From NCBI GenBank assembly GCA_021325235.1, contig JAJPHN010000025.1, forward strand, positions 62,001 through 126,000: a stretch of DNA of 64,000 nucleotides. Direction: 5' to 3'. Positions 27,228-35,973 of this stretch are shown in pieces; the first letter of the stretch is position 1; every line of letters starts with the position of its first letter. Under the pieces are notes generated by a model. The model made no database searches and was not told the origin of the DNA. It worked only from the letters and a program-made list of their open reading frames with translations. The translations under genes were made by a program, and so were the position numbers. This DNA is from Terriglobia bacterium. GTDB lineage: Bacteria > Acidobacteriota > Terriglobia > Bryobacterales > Bryobacteraceae.

Positions 27228-27668
27228 ATGAAAAAGCAACTTTGCTCAATCGGCATCGGCGCGCTTCTAGCGATGGGGCTTTCCATCGGCGCACCCCTCG
27301 CTCAGGAAAACAGCCAGCCGCCCGAAGCCACCCATGGCGGTCGTCCGCCGCGTATGGATCCGAATCGTCAGGTCAAAATGCTGACCAAACGTCTGAACCT
27401 GTCGGACGATCAGCAGAAGCAGGTCTTGTCGATTCTCACCGACCGGCAGCAGCAGTTTGAGAATATCCGCAACGACAGCTCGCTATCGCAGGAAGACCGC
27501 CGCGCCAAGATGCAATCTTTACGCGAGGATTCCGACACCAAGATCAAAGCGGTGCTGAACGACGACCAGAAGCAGAAATACGATCAGATGCAGCAGGAAA
27601 TGCGCAATCGTATGCAGCAGCGGCGTGAGCAGAACAACAACCCGCCATCCGGCTCGACCAATAACTAA
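27228..27668 (+). CDS. Periplasmic Spy/CpxP-like helical protein
   Basis: A 146-residue secreted protein with signal peptide (to about residue 25, ending PLAQEN). The mature part is rich in Gln, Arg, Asp and Lys and almost all helical: KMLTKRLNLSDDQQKQVLSIL, QEDRRAKMQSLREDSDTKIKAVL, NDDQKQKYDQMQQEMRNRM. Two LTxxQ-like units are the hallmark of Spy/CpxP periplasmic chaperones and stress sensors. An AAGGAGAGGAG ribosome site precedes the ATG. It faces the NfeD gene divergently with a 150-base gap. Confidence 0.82.
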   Translation: MKKQLCSIGIGALLAMGLSIGAPLAQENSQPPEATHGGRPPRMDPNRQVKMLTKRLNLSDDQQKQVLSILTDRQQQFENIRNDSSLSQEDRRAKMQSLREDSDTKIKAVLNDDQKQKYDQMQQEMRNRMQQRREQNNNPPSGSTNN

Positions 27669-27676
27669 GAGACCGA

Positions 27677-28345
27677 CTAGCCGGAAGTGCGCGGTCCGCG
27701 TTTTTTCGAGCGCCGGGCCGCGCCCACTCCGATCAGCATCAAACCGACCAGGCCCAGAGCGACGCTGCCAGGTTCGGGCATAATTGCTCCCACTTCCAGA
27801 TTGCTCAGTTGGTAACTCTGCCCTCCATTAAACAGGCTCTCGTCGCCCGAGCGAATGATCACGGTATCCACCGGCACTGTCAAAACGAATCCCCAGAAGC
27901 CTGACCACTGATTTTGCGGCGAATACAACGAGTTCGCGGCAACCAGCCCGTCCGGAAGAAAATACTGGTGTCCGCCTGCATCCACTTCCAACCCTGCGTT
28001 TACATTGCCCAGATTCCATAATCCGGCAAATGCGTAAGTCGGCTGCGTGAAATGCCATACGGTCTCAGTGTACTTGCCGGTACTGTCGGTATAGGCGCCC
28101 GCGGCAAAATGACCGTTGCCGCTGCCCAGGCTGTATCCGTCGAAGTTGATGTCGGACGAGACGGAAACGCCCGGCAGAGTGACCTGAGCGCTCGAAAAAT
28201 CGTCCATCGCGACCTGAACGGGCCTGCCCAGGGCGGCGATTGCTTGTTGGAACGCAGCCTGGCTATAGTAGGATCCCGATACGGGACCGGCAAGACCAGG
28301 CAGAGAAAGCGCAAACAGCGTTAAAGTGGCGAAAAATCGGGGCAC
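27677..28345 (-). CDS. PEP-CTERM sorting-signal protein
   Basis: A 222-residue secreted protein: N-terminal signal peptide (FFATLTLFALSLPGLAGPVSG), a beta-rich middle (DDFSSAQVTLPGVSV, WHFTQPTYAFAGLWNLG), and at the C-terminus a Pro-Glu-Pro (190-192) followed by a hydrophobic helix and a basic tail (RRSKKRG). That is the PEP-CTERM signal, cut and processed by an exosortase. No exosortase gene is in the window. Its partner machinery may include the TPR lipoprotein and CAAX-type protease at 20632-23661. Confidence 0.88.
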   Translation of the reverse strand: MPRFFATLTLFALSLPGLAGPVSGSYYSQAAFQQAIAALGRPVQVAMDDFSSAQVTLPGVSVSSDINFDGYSLGSGNGHFAAGAYTDSTGKYTETVWHFTQPTYAFAGLWNLGNVNAGLEVDAGGHQYFLPDGLVAANSLYSPQNQWSGFWGFVLTVPVDTVIIRSGDESLFNGGQSYQLSNLEVGAIMPEPGSVALGLVGLMLIGVGAARRSKKRGPRTSG

Positions 28346-28402
28346 TCGGCCCTCCTGAACTACTCTTCGGCAGGAAGACCATTTATATGAAAAGGAATTT
28401 GC

Positions 28403-29314
28403 TCAGGCGGGCGTGCTCGAATGCGGTATCGCCAGAATATTGAAATACCGGACCTGCTCGTTAATCTCGTCAGGAGTAGGCTGGTACGGCGAACGGCCCT
28501 GCGGACCGAGCCGGAAGCAATCGTAGCCCAGACGTTCGAGCACCGCCTTAATGTCCGCTCCCGAGTAACCGACTGTCCGCTGGTGGCGCGAAATTTCGAT
28601 GATCAGATAAGGCCGGAAGCGCTCAAGCGTTTTCGCAGCGCCGTGAAGAACGGATAGTTCATTGCCTTCCACATCGATTTTCACTAAATGAAGCGAGTCC
28701 AACGCAGCGCTAGCTGCCAGCGCGTCCACTGTAGTCACCCTGACCTGATAGCTGACCTGGTCCTCTCCGGCCAGCGAATGGAGCGAACTCTGGTCGTTCG
28801 ATCCGACGTGGACATAAAACGTCGCGTCTCCTTCGCGGTCGGACACGGCGGCGCGAACGGGCTGTACGTTATCGCAGTGATTGAGTTCCAGGTTGCGCTT
28901 GAGCTGGGCAAAAACAACCGGTGTGGGTTCCACACAGATGATTCGTCCGGTTCCCTTCATGGTCCGCCAGGCAATTAGACTGAACTGCCCGATGTAGGCG
29001 CCGATATCCAGCACAGTCATGCCGGGGCGCAGAAATTCCTCAAACAGGGCGCGCGTCTCGGGCTCCGTCAACCCTTCGGTACGCAGCATCTGGCCCAGGC
29101 CATCGAGTGGATCGCTTTCAATGAGGAAACCGTCGATGCGGGCTCGGCTGGCGAGCCGTACCTGCAGCGTATCTTTCAGACGCATGAGCAGCCAGTGAGG
29201 ACGGCGTCCCATCGCTGCTGAGAGTGCGCAGGCTCCGTGAACCAGCGGCCGGCTAACACCGGGAAATTTTTGGGCAGCAGCGAGAATAACTTGCGAACGC
29301 CCCATGAAAAACAT
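28403..29314 (-). CDS. FkbM-family SAM-dependent methyltransferase
   Basis: A 303-residue protein with a Rossmann methyltransferase core: MTVLDIGAYIGQFSLIAWRT (SAM loop), ICVEPTPVVFAQLKRNLELN, LHLVKIDVEGNELSVLHGAA (the FkbM 'KIDVEG' signature) and YLIIEISRH. Members methylate hydroxyls of polyketides, sugars or glycans. It stands between the PEP-CTERM gene and the metallo-beta-lactamase on the same strand, so an exopolysaccharide or cell-surface glycan substrate is a reasonable inference, but only that. Confidence 0.88.
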   Translation of the reverse strand: MFFMGRSQVILAAAQKFPGVSRPLVHGACALSAAMGRRPHWLLMRLKDTLQVRLASRARIDGFLIESDPLDGLGQMLRTEGLTEPETRALFEEFLRPGMTVLDIGAYIGQFSLIAWRTMKGTGRIICVEPTPVVFAQLKRNLELNHCDNVQPVRAAVSDREGDATFYVHVGSNDQSSLHSLAGEDQVSYQVRVTTVDALAASAALDSLHLVKIDVEGNELSVLHGAAKTLERFRPYLIIEISRHQRTVGYSGADIKAVLERLGYDCFRLGPQGRSPYQPTPDEINEQVRYFNILAIPHSSTPA

Positions 29315-29404
29315 TCACCTTCCGGGCAGGATTGCGGGAGCAAATCAAACTGCTCCTCAGCTAGTTGTAGCAGATGAGCGGCGCGTGCGTTGTTTAAATC
29401 AGCA

Positions 29405-30283
29405 TCAATCGGAGTGGCTGCCCGGCTGTCGAGCCGCCGCACGCTGCTGCGCCAGTTGCTGCTCGAAATCCTGCTGAGCTTCATCTACGAAAGCACGGAG
29501 TTCGCCCGGCTTGATGAAGGGATTCGGCGCGCCTGGCCGCATTCGCTTGTATTTCTCGTCTAGGGAAAAGAATCCAGGATGCGCGCCGAGGAAGACATCG
29601 CACGGCAGCGCGCGCATTTTGGCGAAGCTCGCCTCATAATCGGCGACGATGTTCGGGTATTTCGGATTGTTGACCAGCAGGTTTCCCGCAACGCTCAGGC
29701 TGCAGGCAAAGACAACCTGATACGTGCGTCCGCCATCGGAAACCGGCATGCTCCAGGTGGTGCAGCCTTTTATGTGGCCAGGTGTCACATGCGCCGTCAG
29801 TGTGACACCGCCCAGCGACACGGTCTCGCCATCACTGATAATGCGATCGACATGGACGGCAGGGAAATGCGAATCGCTCTGGCCGGGTCCGAAGCTCTGC
29901 TGATGCCCGCTCGAGAGTGTTCCGGCGTCGCCGCGGCTGGCAACAAACTGGGCGTGCGAGGCGCGTTTCAATTCAGCTAATCCGCCGGCGTGATCGTAGT
30001 GCGCATGGCTGTTCAGCAGATACTTGACATCCGTAATCTTGAAGCCGAGTTTCGCGATATTGCGTTCGATCTGCGGAGCGGTTTCGCTGAAGCCGCCGTC
30101 GAGCAGAATGTCGCCTTGCGGTGTCGTAATCAGAAACGACGAGACGCCGCTTGCGCCCACGTAATAGAGGTTGCCGATAATGCGGAACGGTGGAAACGGC
30201 CGGTTCCAGGCGACACGGGACGACACGGAAGACTGCCCCGCCGCCATTACGCCGAGCAGCGCCAGAGTAAACAGGGATCTCAT
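29405..30283 (-). CDS. Subclass B3 metallo-beta-lactamase
   Basis: A 292-residue periplasmic protein with a signal peptide and the MBL fold. The zinc ligands follow the B3 pattern: His93-Ala-His95-Tyr-Asp97-His98 (HAHYDH), His170 in VTPGHIKGCTTW, and His235 in LGAHPGFF. ILLDGGF and the absence of a zinc-site Cys fit B3 (as in L1, GOB, or FEZ enzymes), not B1/B2. B3 enzymes hydrolyse penicillins, cephalosporins and carbapenems. Its start overlaps the stop of the upstream permease gene as ATGA, so it is translated with it. Whether it confers resistance or has a native role cannot be told. Confidence 0.9.
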   Translation of the reverse strand: MRSLFTLALLGVMAAGQSSVSSRVAWNRPFPPFRIIGNLYYVGASGVSSFLITTPQGDILLDGGFSETAPQIERNIAKLGFKITDVKYLLNSHAHYDHAGGLAELKRASHAQFVASRGDAGTLSSGHQQSFGPGQSDSHFPAVHVDRIISDGETVSLGGVTLTAHVTPGHIKGCTTWSMPVSDGGRTYQVVFACSLSVAGNLLVNNPKYPNIVADYEASFAKMRALPCDVFLGAHPGFFSLDEKYKRMRPGAPNPFIKPGELRAFVDEAQQDFEQQLAQQRAAARQPGSHSD

Positions 30284-32769
30284 TCCGTCCGGAGCGCCTC
30301 GATGGGATTAACCGTGGCAGCGCGCCGGGCCGGAATCAGTGCTGCAGCCAAGCCAGTTACCAGCAGCAAGAGCGCCGCCGCTGTGTAGGACAGAAAATCA
30401 GTCGGCGCCACTTCAAAAAGAAAACTGGTGAGCGTGCGGCCCATCGCCAGCGCTATTCCGATACCGATGATCAGTCCGGCAAAAATCAGCAGCGATCCTT
30501 GCCGCAGAATCAACCCAAGTATCGAGGTGCGAGTTGCACCCAGCGCCATGCGCACGCCGATCTCGCGCGTTCTCTGCGCCACCAGCTGCGCCAGCACTCC
30601 ATAAAGCCCCACCACAACCAGCGACGCGGCGAGCCCCGCAAATCCGGCGATCAGATAAAAGCTCAGGCGCTGACTGAAATTTGCATCAGCCACCGTCTGC
30701 TGCATCGTTTTCAGGTCGTCGATCGCAAATCCGGGAGCGCTCTGCTGTACCAACGCACGAATTGCATTCGAGAGATCGGTGGCGGTGTGCGTGCGCAGAA
30801 CGTACTTCGTCGCGGAACTCACCAGCAAGGGATAGAAGAGCGAGCGCTCGGGAATCTGCTGATAGGAGAGAACCATCTCGGGTCTAGCCGGTTCCGCGAC
30901 TCGTTTTTGCGCGGCATCGCGTGTCACGCCGACGATCGTGTACGACTTCTCCATACCAGTGTCTTTGCCGCCCAGGTTCAGCTGCTGCCCGATCGGATCC
31001 CGATTTGCCAGATGCAGATACTCGCGCGCAAAAGCCTGGTTGACCACCGCGACAAACGGCTGGCCTGCGGCATCGGAATCGGAGATCGAGCGGCCGCGAA
31101 CCAGCGGGGTCCGCATGGCTTCGAAGTAACCGCCGCTGACCACTCGCAACAAGGCGTGCTGCGCCCGTTGCTGCTCAGGCGCCGCTTTCTCACCGTTCAA
31201 TTCGAAGCTGCTCGACATATCGACGCCATCGAACGGAATGGAAGAAGCCAGCGCCGCCCTTTCCACGCCGGGCAGTGCGCGCAGACGCTCCAGAACCTGC
31301 GAATACAGCGCCAGCGCTGCCGCTCCCGAGCCGGCCTTGTCGGCCGATCCGCCCCCCAGGTATCCGGACGAGCTCGGAGGAGTGGCGGTGAAGCTGACGA
31401 CTTTGGAGACTGCGAAGCCGAGATCTTTGTTCTCGAGATGATACAGCGTCCGGAACAACAGCGAGCAGGCGATCAGCAGCACAGCCGCAATCGACACTTC
31501 CGCCACGATCAGGCCGCGTGCCAGACGTGAGCGGGAGGCGCGCGCGCTCATTCCTCGTCCGGCGCCGCGCAGTACATTCTGGGGGTCGGTACGTAGCGCC
31601 AGCATTGCCGGAGCCAGCGATGAGAGCAGCGTGGCGAAGCAGGCGAGCACTGCCAGAATCAGCAGCACATCGAAGCGCAGATGGATCGCACTCGCAAGCG
31701 GAATCAGATCGCCCGGCAGCAACTGCACAGTCTGCAGAATGCCCCACGCGAGCACGAGCCCGGCGACTGCTCCAGCCGCGCTCAAAAGCAATCCTTCCGC
31801 CAGCAGCTCTCGCAGTAACTGCGTTCTCGACCCGCCGAGCGCAATACGCAGCGCGAGTTCCTGATCACGTGCCAGATAGCGGCTGAGCTCGAGATTTGCA
31901 ACATTGGCGCAGGCGATCAGCAACACGAGCCCAAGTGCGGCAGCGAGACCGTAAAAAACAGATCGTACGGAGTTGGTAATGCGCTGGCGATAGAGCTGTA
32001 ACGTGAAATGCAGGCCGGCGGCTTCCTTCGCATTGGCTCGGTGAATATTTGCCGCGAGCGTCTCGAGCTCCGCATGCGCCTGTTGTACGCTGACGCCCGG
32101 ACGCAGACGCCCGATCAGCTCGTAAATGGTAAATCCGCGAGCCTCCATCTCCTCAGTTAGCCGCGAAGGCAGCCAAATCCCCTTGGTTGCATCGGCCCGC
32201 TCTTCTTCTGGAAAGGTGAAACTGCCCGGCATGATGCCGATCACCGTGTGGGGAACGCCGCCGATCGCTACCGGTTGACCAACGATCGCGCGGTCCGATC
32301 CGAACTGGTCGCGCCAAAGATTTTCGCTCAGGACAACGACCGGCGCTGCGCCGCGCGCGCAATCCGAGTCCGCGAACGCCCTGCCAAGCAGCGGCTTCAC
32401 GCCCAGCATGCCGATGAGATTGCAGGTCAGCCGTGTGCCCAGGACCGTCTTACCCGATCCATCGTGTGCCCGCAGGATGGCGACATCGACCGTGTACCCG
32501 GCGACGCCCTCGAAACTTCTGCTGTGAGCGCGAATATCGCGCAGGTTTGGCCACGACGTCGCGTGGAGCTCGGCACTGCGGGCGCCTTCCCCGATTTCGA
32601 CCAGCCGATCGGCCGCACGGTAGGGAAGCGGGCGAAGAAGTACGCTGTCGAGCACCGTGAACATGGCGGTGTTGGCGCCGATGCCGAGAGCGAGGGTGAT
32701 TATGGCGGCCGCGGCAAAGCCCGGTGTCTTAATGAGCAGACGGAAAGCAAGCCGGAGATCGTGTCCCAT
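30280..32769 (-). CDS. Orphan MacB/FtsX-type ABC permease coupled to the metallo-beta-lactamase
   Basis: An 829-residue duplicated permease with the same build as the one at 8830-11253: MFTVLDSVLLRPLP at the first periplasmic domain, a first FtsX core with ELALRIALGGSRTQLLRELLAEG, and a second ending TREIGVRMALGATRTSILGLIL and RAATVNPIEALRTE. No ATPase gene adjoins. Its stop overlaps the start of the B3 lactamase, and a small lipoprotein gene lies 38 bases upstream on the same strand, so it is probably the middle gene of a three-gene operon. A role in envelope stress or export is inference. Confidence 0.9.
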   Translation of the reverse strand: MGHDLRLAFRLLIKTPGFAAAAIITLALGIGANTAMFTVLDSVLLRPLPYRAADRLVEIGEGARSAELHATSWPNLRDIRAHSRSFEGVAGYTVDVAILRAHDGSGKTVLGTRLTCNLIGMLGVKPLLGRAFADSDCARGAAPVVVLSENLWRDQFGSDRAIVGQPVAIGGVPHTVIGIMPGSFTFPEEERADATKGIWLPSRLTEEMEARGFTIYELIGRLRPGVSVQQAHAELETLAANIHRANAKEAAGLHFTLQLYRQRITNSVRSVFYGLAAALGLVLLIACANVANLELSRYLARDQELALRIALGGSRTQLLRELLAEGLLLSAAGAVAGLVLAWGILQTVQLLPGDLIPLASAIHLRFDVLLILAVLACFATLLSSLAPAMLALRTDPQNVLRGAGRGMSARASRSRLARGLIVAEVSIAAVLLIACSLLFRTLYHLENKDLGFAVSKVVSFTATPPSSSGYLGGGSADKAGSGAAALALYSQVLERLRALPGVERAALASSIPFDGVDMSSSFELNGEKAAPEQQRAQHALLRVVSGGYFEAMRTPLVRGRSISDSDAAGQPFVAVVNQAFAREYLHLANRDPIGQQLNLGGKDTGMEKSYTIVGVTRDAAQKRVAEPARPEMVLSYQQIPERSLFYPLLVSSATKYVLRTHTATDLSNAIRALVQQSAPGFAIDDLKTMQQTVADANFSQRLSFYLIAGFAGLAASLVVVGLYGVLAQLVAQRTREIGVRMALGATRTSILGLILRQGSLLIFAGLIIGIGIALAMGRTLTSFLFEVAPTDFLSYTAAALLLLVTGLAAALIPARRAATVNPIEALRTE

Positions 32770-32807
32770 TCGACTCGCAGTTTAACGTGATGAGAACGAG
32801 CAGCCGG

Positions 32808-33017
32808 TTACTGTTTGCGCGAGTCGGGGCGGCTCTGCGTGTGCGCGTCTTTGCCTGCCTGGTCATCCCCGGGCTGACTGTTGCTCGCGTGAGCGCCTTT
32901 CTCTGGCTGGGCCTGCGGATTGCCCTGCTGCTGATTGGTGTCTCGCGGCGTGGTCGGCTGGCTGCAACCCCCGAGTATGGTGAGCGCCAGAACAGAAATC
33001 GGAAGAAATACGCGCAT
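32808..33017 (-). CDS. Small lipoprotein
   Basis: A 69-residue protein with a clear lipoprotein signal (MRVFLPISVLALTILGGC; the lipobox Cys is residue 18) and a hydrophilic, low-complexity tail rich in Gln, Ser, Asp and Pro. It overlaps, in the opposite sense, an upstream reading of the transglutaminase-like gene that I reject. It precedes the permease/lactamase pair on the same strand and may be the outer-membrane anchored part of that operon. No homologue is recognised. Confidence 0.6.
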   Translation of the reverse strand: MRVFLPISVLALTILGGCSQPTTPRDTNQQQGNPQAQPEKGAHASNSQPGDDQAGKDAHTQSRPDSRKQ

Positions 33018-33092
33018 ATGAGTCGGACGGAGAGCGGGTCAGCCCAATCACATCGAAAAAGTTCGAGTGCTCGTCAGATAATCGTATTGCTC

Positions 33093-35039
33093 ATGCTCCG
33101 CCGCTTCGTCCTGCTCGCGATGGCTGCGAGTTCGTTGAGTGCTCAGGTGTATTCTCCGAAGCTGCTCGGCGAGGGTCAGCCGGATTCCACCAATCTCGCC
33201 GCCTTCACGCAGACGATGTATCGAACGGCCGGCGCTCACACCGATCGCGAGAGAGCCGAAGCCATCTGGCGATTCTTTCTGACCGACGGCCGTTTCGTTG
33301 CGCCCGGTTTCTGGTATCACATTGCAGGCTGGACCTACGAAGAACCCTCCGGCGAAGTACTCGATCCGATCAAGCTGCTCAACAGCTACGGCTTCGGCCT
33401 TTGCTACCACGTCGCGCCGTTGCTCGAAGCGGTCTTCAAGGCCGGCGGCTTCACTGATGCGCGCTGCTGGTTTCTGACCGGGCACACCGTCGCGGAAGTT
33501 TTTTACGATGGCGCCTACCACTATTTCGATTCCGATCTGATGGGCTACAATACGCCCGGCATCGGCTCGTTTCGCGGTAAGTCGGTATCTTCGGTGCACG
33601 ACATCGAGCGCGATCCGCAGATCATTTTGGGCAAGCTGGCAGGCCCTAAAAGCGTGATACCAGGGACGGTCGATAGTCCCTGGTATCCGGCCGATCTACG
33701 CGCCGGCGCAATCGGCGAGCTGGCCGCGCTTTTCAGTACGACAGACGATAACCGTCTCTATCCGTACCCGCGCTACGCCTCCGGTCACAACATGGCCTTC
33801 GTGCTGCGCCGGGGCGAAAGCCTGACGCGCTTCTTTCAGCCCGAGGAGCCCGGACTCTTTTATCTGCCCTACGTCTGGGACGGCCGCAGCTGGCGTGAGT
33901 TCCCGCAGGAATCGGATGAGTTTCACATCCGCACCGCGGACGGTCCGCGCAGCCAGAAAGACAGTCGGATGTGGGCGACGGGCCGCATCGACTACACGCC
34001 GCCTGAATGCGCCGATCTGGTGGAAACGATCGAGATGCCGAGTCCCTATGTGATCATCGACGCGCGCTTCAGCATGCGAGCTGATATCGAAGCGGGTTCA
34101 AGCGTTCGTATCGAAACGTCGGTCGATCGTGGACTGCATTGGGATGTCGCTGCCGAGCGGAAAGGTCCATTTCACGGGGACTGGAACGTGCAACCGAAAG
34201 AATTCGCAAAGAGCCAACACGGTCATCTGACTGCAGTGAGCGGCAGCTACGGCTATCTTTTTCGTCTCACGCGCAGCGACGTCAACTCTCACGTGAAACA
34301 GCTCCATCTCACATCGCGCATCGAGCTGAATCCGCGCTCGCTGCCGGCCGTGCGCGTGGGCCAGAATCATTTTCATTTTTCGTCCGGCGAGGCAATCGAG
34401 AGAGTGAACATTCCCGCGCCGCTCCAGTCAGCACCCTTGCACGATCTCAAAATCGCCGATGAACAGGGGCAGCGCCTTCTCTATCCGGCGGGCAAATCCG
34501 GGTACGTACTCTACAAATTGGAGACAAACACGGGCGCACTGACCGGATTCGATGTCGGAGCGCGCTTTCTCGATATGCCCGACGGAATCGCGCCGAATAA
34601 ATTGACTGCGGAAACGCGCCAGAGCACCATTCGTACGACAAACGGACCGGCGTCGCTCGCCTGGTCGCTCAATCCTAACGGCCCATTCCAGGAACTCTGG
34701 CACTATTCGCGGGCGATCGAGTGGCGCGATCGCCAACCCATTGACCGGCTGCTGCGCTGGCCGGAAGTTTTTCGCGAAGTTCGCGATCTACCGCCCGGCA
34801 CCCAATGCGTCTATGTGAAATTTGCAACTGCCGGGCCCGCGCTCGATAGTATTCGACTGGCCCTTTATCGGACGGCGGCTCTGTCAGCCGGCACCGTGGA
34901 GCTGGAACAGGTCTGGACCGAGCGCGGCACCCAACGACAGCATCTGGAAACATTCCCGGCAAGAGCGCGCCAACACGATTTCGATTTCACCGCCGGTCCC
35001 GACATACGCAACGAAGCGGTCACGATCCGGTGCCGCTGA
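33093..35039 (+). CDS. Secreted transglutaminase-like protein
   Basis: A 648-residue protein with signal peptide MLRRFVLLAMAASSLSA and an N-terminal domain that has the spacing of a transglutaminase-type Cys-His-Asp triad: Cys104 in YGFGLCYHVAPLLEAVF, His131 in GHTVAEVFYDGAYHYFD, and Asp146. After about residue 330 come beta-rich segments (FSMRADIEAGSSVRIETSVD, VKFATAGPALDSIRLALYR) like accessory or carbohydrate-binding modules. The substrate is unknown. I reject the extended reading from 32787 because its first part is antisense to the small lipoprotein and shows no domain. Confidence 0.75.
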   Translation: MLRRFVLLAMAASSLSAQVYSPKLLGEGQPDSTNLAAFTQTMYRTAGAHTDRERAEAIWRFFLTDGRFVAPGFWYHIAGWTYEEPSGEVLDPIKLLNSYGFGLCYHVAPLLEAVFKAGGFTDARCWFLTGHTVAEVFYDGAYHYFDSDLMGYNTPGIGSFRGKSVSSVHDIERDPQIILGKLAGPKSVIPGTVDSPWYPADLRAGAIGELAALFSTTDDNRLYPYPRYASGHNMAFVLRRGESLTRFFQPEEPGLFYLPYVWDGRSWREFPQESDEFHIRTADGPRSQKDSRMWATGRIDYTPPECADLVETIEMPSPYVIIDARFSMRADIEAGSSVRIETSVDRGLHWDVAAERKGPFHGDWNVQPKEFAKSQHGHLTAVSGSYGYLFRLTRSDVNSHVKQLHLTSRIELNPRSLPAVRVGQNHFHFSSGEAIERVNIPAPLQSAPLHDLKIADEQGQRLLYPAGKSGYVLYKLETNTGALTGFDVGARFLDMPDGIAPNKLTAETRQSTIRTTNGPASLAWSLNPNGPFQELWHYSRAIEWRDRQPIDRLLRWPEVFREVRDLPPGTQCVYVKFATAGPALDSIRLALYRTAALSAGTVELEQVWTERGTQRQHLETFPARARQHDFDFTAGPDIRNEAVTIRCR

Positions 35040-35041
35040 GA

Positions 35042-35953
35042 TTACTTGCGCGTGGCGGCCAGCACGTACTCGATCGCTTCTATGACAGTCTCCGGCTGAT
35101 CGATTAGCACCATGTGCGTGCTGTGATCCGCCACAAATTGCCGGCTGTTGCGCGAAAGCGACAGCAGTTTCCGCTGTAGTTCGAGGTATTGCTCCGAATC
35201 GTACGGAATGCTGACCACGGCCAGTGCCTTTTCTCCCAGAGGAGCATCTGAGCCCTCTGCGCGAGCGACTTCGGAGAAGCATTTCTCGGCCATCTCCGGC
35301 GTCGGCCGAACCGAAATCGGCAGCGCCCAGCGGTGCAGCGCCTGATCGTGAGCGGGCAACCTGCTGAAATTCTCGTCATCTTCGAAATCGAGCAGGATGG
35401 GCGTTTGATAGACGAGAACCGGCGGGCTGTTTCTGCCTGAGGGCGGAGGAGCCGTTGGCCGGTTCACAGGTGTATCGACAAAAGCATGGTCGACGAGCAC
35501 CATACCCGCAATCTCATTTGGAAATTCTGCGGCATAGAGACGCGCGATGAGTCCGCCGATCGAATACCCAACCAGTATGTACGGCTCATGCACGCCAGCA
35601 CTCCGCAGCAGCTCGTGCAACTCGGTTACTCGGTCCGTGCAGGTGCGATTTTTCTCGTCAGGCACATGATCACTCCAGGCAGTCCCGGCTGTATCGTAGG
35701 TGCAAATTTGCGTGTGCCGCGCGATCTCGGGCTGTATCAGGCCCCAATCGAAGGAGAAGCCGCCGCTCGCAACGATCACCGCGGGAGTTCCATTGCCCGT
35801 GCAATAGAGATGCAGACGATGTCCCGCGACCTCGATCAGTTTGCCGAGCACGGGAGGCGGTATCTGGCACATCGCCGGGACACAAACCATTCCGCCAAGA
35901 ATGCACGTCCTGACGAGATGTAACGCCCACACGATCCCCATTCTCGCCTCCAT
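35042..35953 (-). CDS. Secreted alpha/beta hydrolase
   Basis: A 303-residue alpha/beta-hydrolase with an N-terminal signal ([19 protein letters not shown]). [10 protein letters not shown] and [11 protein letters not shown] form the oxyanion and strand-4 region, GYSIGG carries the nucleophile Ser, and a His in [13 protein letters not shown] is the probable triad base. Members of this branch are esterases or proline-iminopeptidase-like enzymes. An alternative start at 35941 would drop four residues. It converges on the transglutaminase-like gene and diverges from the sugar-isomerase-like gene by 20 bases. Confidence 0.85.
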   Translation of the reverse strand: MEARMGIVWALHLVRTCILGGMVCVPAMCQIPPPVLGKLIEVAGHRLHLYCTGNGTPAVIVASGGFSFDWGLIQPEIARHTQICTYDTAGTAWSDHVPDEKNRTCTDRVTELHELLRSAGVHEPYILVGYSIGGLIARLYAAEFPNEIAGMVLVDHAFVDTPVNRPTAPPPSGRNSPPVLVYQTPILLDFEDDENFSRLPAHDQALHRWALPISVRPTPEMAEKCFSEVARAEGSDAPLGEKALAVVSIPYDSEQYLELQRKLLSLSRNSRQFVADHSTHMVLIDQPETVIEAIEYVLAATRK

Positions 35954-35973
35954 GGTCTGAAAGAATAGAGCCG

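Noticed and set aside
27694-27710. Short GC hairpin with a T run after the Spy-like gene, as a terminator
   Set aside because: The stem is only four base pairs with a three-base loop, and it lies inside the end of the PEP-CTERM gene. Too weak to call.
32787-33092. N-terminal extension of the transglutaminase-like protein
   Set aside because: The opposite strand encodes a small lipoprotein with a good lipobox, and the extension has no domain. The signal peptide begins at 33093.
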